From the NCBI RefSeq assembly GCF_051020955.1, contig NC_135027.1:1922001-1986000 (forward strand): 64,000 nucleotides of DNA. Reading direction: 5' to 3'. The translations under genes and the position numbers were made by a program. The DNA is from Megalopta genalis (taxonomy: Eukaryota; Arthropoda; Insecta; Hymenoptera; Halictidae). Below the pieces are notes generated by a model. It did no database searches. It saw only the letters and a list, made by a program, of their open reading frames with translations, and had not been told where the DNA came from. Shown in pieces: positions 57,642 to 64,000 of the stretch (the stretch's first letter is position 1; each line of letters begins with the position of its first letter).

Positions 57642-58048
57642 CCTCTCTCTCTCTTTCTCTCTCATTCTTTCTCTCGCGCTCTCTCTCTCTTTTTCTCTCT
57701 CTCGCTCTCGTTTGTCCTCTCTCCGCTGCGATCCAATCGGAGAGAGCACCACTTTTCAATCGCTTACGTCTAAATGGCCTAAAACTAGCCGAAGGAAACG
57801 CTGGAACGTGCCCGGGGCCGATCGTCCTCCATTTTGTCGGCGTGGAGAACGCTCGGGACCGGAAACGGCGCCGCTTCCGGTCGCTGCTGGCTCCCCTATG
57901 TACACTAAAACGCCACTGGCAAACACCATGGTGTCCGCCGTGTGTGTCAGTAGAATTTTTGCTGGACCATCCATTCTGTCTCTCAAACTCTCACTCTCTC
58001 ATTCTCTTTCTCTCTTTCTCGTTATCTCTCTCCCTCTCTCTCGCTCTT
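57642..58048. repeat. Two CT-rich tracts around a CpG-rich core
   Basis: Polypyrimidine tracts at about 57642-57722 and 57977-58048 flank about 250 bp of unique GC-rich DNA. The Ser/Leu-rich frames of about 200 codons running through both tracts (57437-58075, 57565-58176) are low-complexity artefacts. Confidence 0.85.
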
Positions 58049-58344
58049 TGCGTGACAGACATTCGACGCTGTTAGACAATAGGACTTGTTGCGCCGGCAA
58101 CAGTGATGATCGGGGTCCGATCGAGATCGACGCTGCACCTTCCAAGATCGTTCTCTGTGCTTGTTTTTATACATAGAATCGATATCATTCGATCGTCGGA
58201 TGAAGAAGACGTGGGAACCGGGACCAGGCGATCTTGGATTATATCGAACGAATTCGATCGGACCGGGCTAGTGACGGTAACACGATGACAATAGTCTTTA
58301 GTGATATTAATATTTATCGTGGTATTAGTGTTCTATATGTATGG
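58049..58344. other. Unique sequence; nothing recognised
   Basis: Non-repetitive stretch before the TIR-bounded element. Confidence 0.5.
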
Positions 58345-58726
58345 ATATACGGGGTGATCCGCGGATAGGTAGCTACCGAAATGTCCGCTACATTTGCGAC
58401 GATGTCAAGAGCATTTTGCACCGTGCCAATGGCCGTGTAACCCGCGAAACATTGTTCTCACACATATTCATGAGAATAAACATTTTTTTTTTCTTCGCAT
58501 CTCGTGAATCCACTAATTCGATCGATCGATACGAATTTGTATTTTTCAAATGGGAAATGCGACTGCAAGTAAAATCTATTCGGAGACGTCGATGGCTTTG
58601 GAGTCGAAACACCGAAATTGAAATTGAAGTTCGTTGCCAATAATGTGAATACAAAATATTTTTGAGATCATTACAGTTGAAGGAAACATTCGGGTGATTA
58701 CGTTTAGGTGGACCACCCGGTGTATA
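58345..58726. mobile_element. TIR-bounded element with GGGTGATCC / GGACCACCC ends
   Basis: Left end TATACGGGGTGATCCGCGG; right end AGGTGGACCACCCGGTGTAT. Inverted, the right end reads ATACACCGGGTGGTCCACCT, partly matching the left. A second inward pair, GGTAGCTACCGAAATG / CATTCGGGTGATTACG, supports the mirror arrangement. A 100-codon frame inside (58341-58643) is not recognised. Probably a diverged non-autonomous DNA element. Confidence 0.5.
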
Positions 58727-58760
58727 TAGGTTCCTCCGATTAATAGTTACAATATCGTGA

Positions 58761-58784
58761 TGTATATATATATATATATATGTA
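58761..58784. repeat. (TA)n microsatellite
   Basis: Short uninterrupted TA run ending in TGTACGTATA. Confidence 0.9.
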
Positions 58785-58840
58785 CGTATATACAATATAA
58801 TATGATTTACAGTAATTTACGATAACCGATACCATAAATC

Positions 58841-58871
58841 CTCTCTCACTCTCTCTCTCTCTCTCTCCCTC

Positions 58872-58911
<40 letters not shown>
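58841..58911. repeat. (TC)n microsatellite
   Basis: About 70 bp of TC with CCCTCCC interruption near 58867. Confidence 0.95.
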
Positions 58912-58913
<2 letters not shown>

Positions 58914-61348
58914 TTTCTCGCACTGTCGCACTATCATTCTCTCGGCCATTCACGCTCACACGTCGAAGTATCTAGTCCCGTTTCAGTCCATTTTCCTTTT
59001 CGATTTCGAAACACCGCCACGCCCAGCCCCGCAGGCGTAGCGATCATCATCGATCCCAGTACACACACCTTGAAAGCGTTTTAGTGATATCACAGTGATT
59101 TCATTGCTCCAATATTATCGATAGAGCTCGTTTCGCGGCGGCCGGCGCGAGATCGTCCCAGGAATTTGTCGAATCGATTATGCGTACATTTTAATCGAGC
59201 TAATACATAATTCGAGTCGTTCTTGATTCAAACAATTCGATTGCGTTGGCTAGCCTCGTTGATCGACAGTTTCACGCGTTTCGAACAGATTTATCGTCGC
59301 GGCTCGATGAAGTTCGGGGCACAGCTATCACGAACGCGAATGACCGTCGCAGTGAAAAATAACTCGAAAGCCCCGTGAAATTCATATTCATGCCATCGAG
59401 TAACCTGAATTCTAGGATCTATGAGATGCAACAAGGTTAAAAGCGTACTCACTCCGACAGCCCTCGACTTCTCAGTTTCTGCTTCATTAAATAAATTGCT
59501 TCCATGTTGTGGTGGGAATTTCATGAACGCTGGCTCGACGTTCGGCGCGATCGAATACAATGCTCTATCAAATAGAACGGCCCCAGTCTATCCTAAACAT
59601 CGTGGAGAGATCAAATAACCAGAATCATCTTCGTTTGAGAGAGGGTCAAAGTTTTTAGCGTCGGGTCGCCGAGTAAAACGTCGAGTTCCAAACAGACGTG
59701 ATTTCGTTCGAAATGAAGTTTATTCATAGCAGCGAACACCACAACAATCTGTACATTTGTCTTCGCGAATCAGGCTTCGACTGAATCGTGGCGGAAGCGT
59801 CAACGAATCAGGTGTCTTCCGAACGTGGTAGAAACTTCGAAGAATATCTACCATTTTTCTCTCGACATTTTTTCCAAATCGTCGATCGACCACACGGTTC
59901 AATTTTCAGAGTAAAAGGTACGCCGGCCGTTGTACGGCGGGGCGATCGGGTCCACGTTGACCCGCGAGCACACCACCCGATGAACCGTTTAATTTTTCAA
60001 ACGTCCAATTATCTGCGAAGAGAGAAACTTACGAAAATAAGGGTCTCCGCTAATTGTCGCCAATTACGCTAAAAAAAACGAGTCCGCTCTCCGAGAATGA
60101 AAAAATACGTGCCGTGTGTACGACGGTCGTAAAATTGTTGGATTGCGCGCGCGCGTAACACGGCAACACGGGCAATGGGATCGAATTGACGAAAAATTAT
60201 TCGGAAACTGGATCCGCTATAGGATCCCGCTCGCGTAGCAACCTCTCTCGTTCCTTTTTCATTCTGCCAATTATCCCGGGCGTCGAATCGTTTCCCGAGA
60301 TTGTCGATCAGCGAGCCGTCGCGTTCTCATAAATTTCACGCGGTGGATCACGGTCAATCGGAGCTAACGAGATAGTTAATTTGATTCCTGGGGCCCGTTT
60401 CTGGCTGCGTAAGTCGCCCCCCCCCTACACCCCGATCAATCCGCCCGTGGAAGTTTGCGTGATTCATTAACAGTCGGACGCGCCGAACCGTGCCTCGTAA
60501 TTAACCGAGCCCGGTAAATCGACGTGCACGATCGAATCAAACTCATTGATCGACTCGGCGATCCTTCGAACGAAAATTCCTTCGCCGTATTTTCGCGGGA
60601 ACCAGCTGACCCGGCGGTCTGTGAACCAATTTGCCCGAATCGCGAGGTGATTGTGCCTGTAGACTTGTTTATTAGCGAAAGACGCGCCGTAATTAGTCGA
60701 GTTCAGTCATCGAGCAGTTCGAACGAATGCGTACGGGGTGCAGCTAATTGGAAACGATATCGTTTTGATATCATTGCCCGGGAACGATCTCGCGTTCCTC
60801 GATTCGTGGATCGGCTCGCCGTTCGACGAGTCGAAATAATGATTAAGGTCGATCGTTCGATCCCTACTGCGACGTTTGATTATTCCATGACGGTACGTGT
60901 TATACCTATTATATTATGCACAATAAATATGTATAAGAATGACGACGAGTGGCTGTTCAGAACGAGAATGACAACGGCGATAATAAGAATAATCTGTGGA
61001 TGAATCAATAAGAATAATATTAATAACAGTAATAATATACATATCTGTGTACAATGTGTATAGATACAAAGTATATCGGTGACCTCGACCAATCAATCGG
61101 TAATTGTTCAGTTAGTTGTTTCGTTTTTTTCCCTTTGTTCGTGACGCTTATCGGCTCAGAGACGGTACGAGCGTATTTAATATTATTTAATTAGAATGAT
61201 CGCCTAAACGAGAGGATCGCGCGCGCGACCACGGAGAAGTACCTATACCGATTGATTCTCTCTGTTTCTCGTTTCCTCGCGGTCGCATTCATTCCACGTT
61301 CCCATACGCTTCGAGTAACATCGTGTGGTTAGGTTGATTAGATCCATT
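58912..61348. other. Unique sequence; no gene supported
   Basis: CpG-rich non-repetitive DNA. The longest frame (159 codons, 60524-61003, +) matches no recognised family and is within chance length. AT-rich ATAATAAGAATAAT-type sequence at 60975-61050 is weakly repetitive. Confidence 0.45.
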
Positions 61349-61420
61349 GCTCTCTCTCTCTCTCCCTCTCTCTCCTTCTCTCTCTCTCTCTATCTCTCAC
61401 TTTCTCTCTCACACACGCAC
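61349..61420. repeat. CT-rich simple repeat with short CA run
   Basis: (CT)n with TCC interruptions, followed by CTCACACACGCACACGC. Confidence 0.92.
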
Positions 61421-62934
61421 ACGCTCGCGTTCTTTCGCACAAGAGATTCTTGGAAAAAAGTGGTTTGCTTTGAAAAATCGCCTGCCGATCGCCTAAAGCG
61501 GATCGACCTAAACGGTCACACGTAGTCTCGGTAACAATTGTTCGAATCGGCGAATCGGTGTCCCACGGCTCGAGACCACGTGCTGGCTCACGGTTGTTCA
61601 CCACATCGTGATCACGCGTTCGACCGGTTCCCCTTATCTGTAGCTTACTCGTTTACAAGGAAAAAGGTCGAGTCTCGCTGCTTACATCGATCTAATTAAG
61701 TCTGGAACTAACAACGAGGACAAACGTTTCCCAAAAAACCGTTTTTCTATTGCTGTGATTCGCCCACTCCGAGCGGTCGCGGATCTTCGTCGATCGACCG
61801 CCGTCTGTTTCCGCAACGGACGCCGCGCTTGGCAATTAGTTGGACAGAAGCACAAGCCTTCGATCACCGGTCATTTTTTTCCAGAAATTATTCGAGTCGC
61901 TGGACCGAGCAGCGCGAGCAGGCTTTTATTCGATGATCGCCGTTTATGGAAGATCAAAGCAGTTCACTTAATTTCTTTCTGGATATTTTTCGAGGGACGC
62001 GGTCACGTTAACGAGCGAAATTGTCACCCTAATGCAGAATACAAATCGAACTCGAAACTTAAAGATGTTACTTCAAAGTGTCTTTTGGAAAATTTCGCAG
62101 AAGGACAAAAATTATTACGATCAGTAAGACGGATTCTCATGTGCACAATTGCAGATTATGTACACTTGTAGCAATTCACAATAATATTATAGCAATTTAT
62201 AGTTACAGTAATTTATAGTTATGTAATGTAATAAATAAAATTACGTGAACATCAGAAGAATGATTTAAGTATATTATCACATTGTTTTGAACTCACCGAA
62301 TTCATTGAACGGTGAAATATATTTTCGTTAAACTTCTGCTTCTTACATTTGCAAAACCTTTGTTCTGTGATCTCTCACAATAATTTTCCAATGAACAACG
62401 ACAGCCAATTAACGTCTTGACACCTCTGCTCGGTCCGGCAGCCTCGACAACGTCAGAAAATAATGAAAATCAGAAACTTCGGCACGTTTCGCTAATTGCC
62501 AAGCGTTCCCGCTGTTTGAATCGCCGCGACAGTAAATTGCCGGACATTTTCCGGCCCTGATTCCAGTATCTACGGATCGCAGGACCCATCAAAAGTAGAT
62601 TGATGCTGCGAAGGCAAGGCGGAGAGGAGATGATAGGAGAAGGTCGATTGTGCGAACGAATTGCACCTGACGAGTGCTCTTCGCGGTTGGGATATAAATT
62701 CCGGCCGCTTACGTCTCCCGCTTCCGTTTTATGCGTTCGAGAACATAACGCGTCGCAAGAACCGTCGACGTCCTCCGTCCGACAAGTCCTTTTATTTCGT
62801 GCACGATAAATTTCCAAGAATCCGGTCGACCGTATAACAGTGAATCCCATGTTACGAGGTATGCGGCATAATATGTTCGCGAGGCGCATAAGTATTCGAG
62901 GTAGCCCCGTTCGACCTCGCGGCTCGAATATAAA
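61421..62934. other. Unique sequence; no gene supported
   Basis: A 138-codon + frame (61755-62171) and parts of a 215-codon - frame (62470-63117) lie here. The latter gains length from the GA tract at 62935 and neither is recognised. Short AGCAATTTATAG words repeat near 62170-62220. Confidence 0.45.
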
Positions 62935-62990
62935 CGAGAGAGACAGAGACAGAGAGAGAATGAGAGAGAGAGAGGGGGGAAGGGGGAAAG
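62935..62990. repeat. GA-rich simple repeat
   Basis: (GA)n with GACAGAGACAGAG and GGGGGGAAGGGGG interruptions. Confidence 0.92.
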
Positions 62991-64000
62991 AGCACAGGAT
63001 TCCCTTGATATAAGCTCGCTGGGAGCCTCTAGCGAGCTGGACTGGCACTGAACGAGATTTTATGGTGAACAATGTGAAATTGTTTCTGGAGACGAGGTGA
63101 GATTTTCTGATTGGCAATGAGGAATTTTTAGGTGGTGCTCGGCGTTAATCCGGGGAGCATGGTGACTCTAAAACGTAGATTGAAGAGGGTCGTTCGACCG
63201 AGGAACGACAGAGTATGAATCGCTTGAAATAATTCAGCAATAAATGAACGATTTTCCGCGGTTCCTGTGTATTTTTGATTTCTAGTAAAATGATCAGAAA
63301 AGTCACTAGACCGACATCAATGTATTTACGGTACAAATTAGTTGATCGAACATAAAACAGTAAGAACATTTAAGAAATTTACTGTTCAACCAATTTCAAT
63401 TGATTAGAATGATCGCGAAACGAAATTAATATCTATGTAGCTCTGCAGTCCGGTCGACACAGTTTCATGCTTCTTGGAGTTCGATTTCTACAAGCTAATC
63501 GACGAGTAAAGATTTAATCGCATAAATGGGTTCGCAACCTATTTATCCAGCATAGTTATCGCTGCGAGCAGAATGATCCGAATGTTGTTATTAAATATTT
63601 CACGGAGGCAAGTTTCCATCTCGTTTCTCTACGAGAGATCGTCTCTATTTTTTTTCCTTTCTAAACTGGAAGCTGCGCGAACTTCTGCAGAAAAATAGAG
63701 ATCATTACAGTCTGTGCAACCATGATTGCAGCCTTACATTCTTCGTGAGCCGCACATAAACTCGCGGGTCCGCAACACGAACTCGTATCCTCATTTATCA
63801 TTTCATAAATAAAAAATGAGGCGAACGTTTCGGGGATAAAGCAGTGCTTTCTTTCATCGGTCAAAAGACTTCGCGGAAATAAAGTGAAAATACCCTGAAA
63901 TGAAGTTTCGCGTTTGAACGACTCCGTTGTTATCTTTTTTTTCTCGCGCGTTTCAACAGTTTATACACACCACGGACGCATAAGCGATCTGCATTTTAAA
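62991..64000. other. Unique sequence to the window end; no gene seen
   Basis: AT-rich non-repetitive DNA with frames below 75 codons. Confidence 0.5.

Noticed and set aside
57437..58176. Two overlapping + frames of about 200 codons
   Set aside because: Mostly Ser/Leu/Phe from CT tracts; no domain.
60524..61003. 159-codon + frame
   Set aside because: Chance length, no recognised domain; the end falls in weakly repetitive ATAATAAGA sequence.

Overview
This is nuclear DNA from an animal, most likely an insect. Terminal repeats and one transposase fragment identify a piggyBac-type element and DD34D mariner elements. Several families of palindromic miniature elements share ends such as CAGGGTGTCCCAAA and TACAGTAATGTCTCCC. 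The unique DNA is CpG-rich, with TCGA/TTCG/CGAA over-represented and many long (GA)n tracts. From general experience this mixture suggests a hymenopteran (bee, ant or wasp), but no gene here fixes the species. No bacterial or viral organisation is visible.

Layout. (1) Bases 1-10995 are one very large tandem array that starts before the window. It is built of 9-bp units (CCCGACCTG type) and 10-bp units (CCCGAATCTG type), with blocks of an 18-bp unit (CTCGGATTTAGCTGATTT type) at 5449-6300, 9267-9722 and 10093-10995. Its very long reading frames arise because the units contain no stop triplet in any of the six frames, so I do not call them genes. (2) 11000-22400 holds mostly unique DNA, a 131-bp tandem array grown from a palindromic miniature element, an intact piggyBac-type miniature element, an ATTCAATTAC minisatellite, a 32-bp E-box tandem and a 1-kb element with a long hairpin. 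(3) 22400-45900 is unique DNA with scattered palindromic elements, simple repeats, a 403/374-bp dispersed repeat, and two diverged tandem duplications. (4) 45900-54000 is a repeat-dense zone: three tandem copies of one miniature element, the last interrupted by another element; two copies of a 238-bp element, one inside a minisatellite and one inside another element; and mariner remnants including a frameshifted transposase fragment. (5) 54000-64000 is unique DNA with large polypyrimidine tracts and one TIR-bounded element.

No protein-coding gene, tRNA or rRNA could be supported. Outside low-complexity DNA the longest open frames are under about 210 codons, near what chance gives for this length, and none matches a family I recognise. 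The window is best read as intergenic or long-intron DNA beside a satellite block. The most unusual object is the array: stop-free in six frames, CpG-dense, and carrying a CCC tract every 9-10 bp over about 8 kb.
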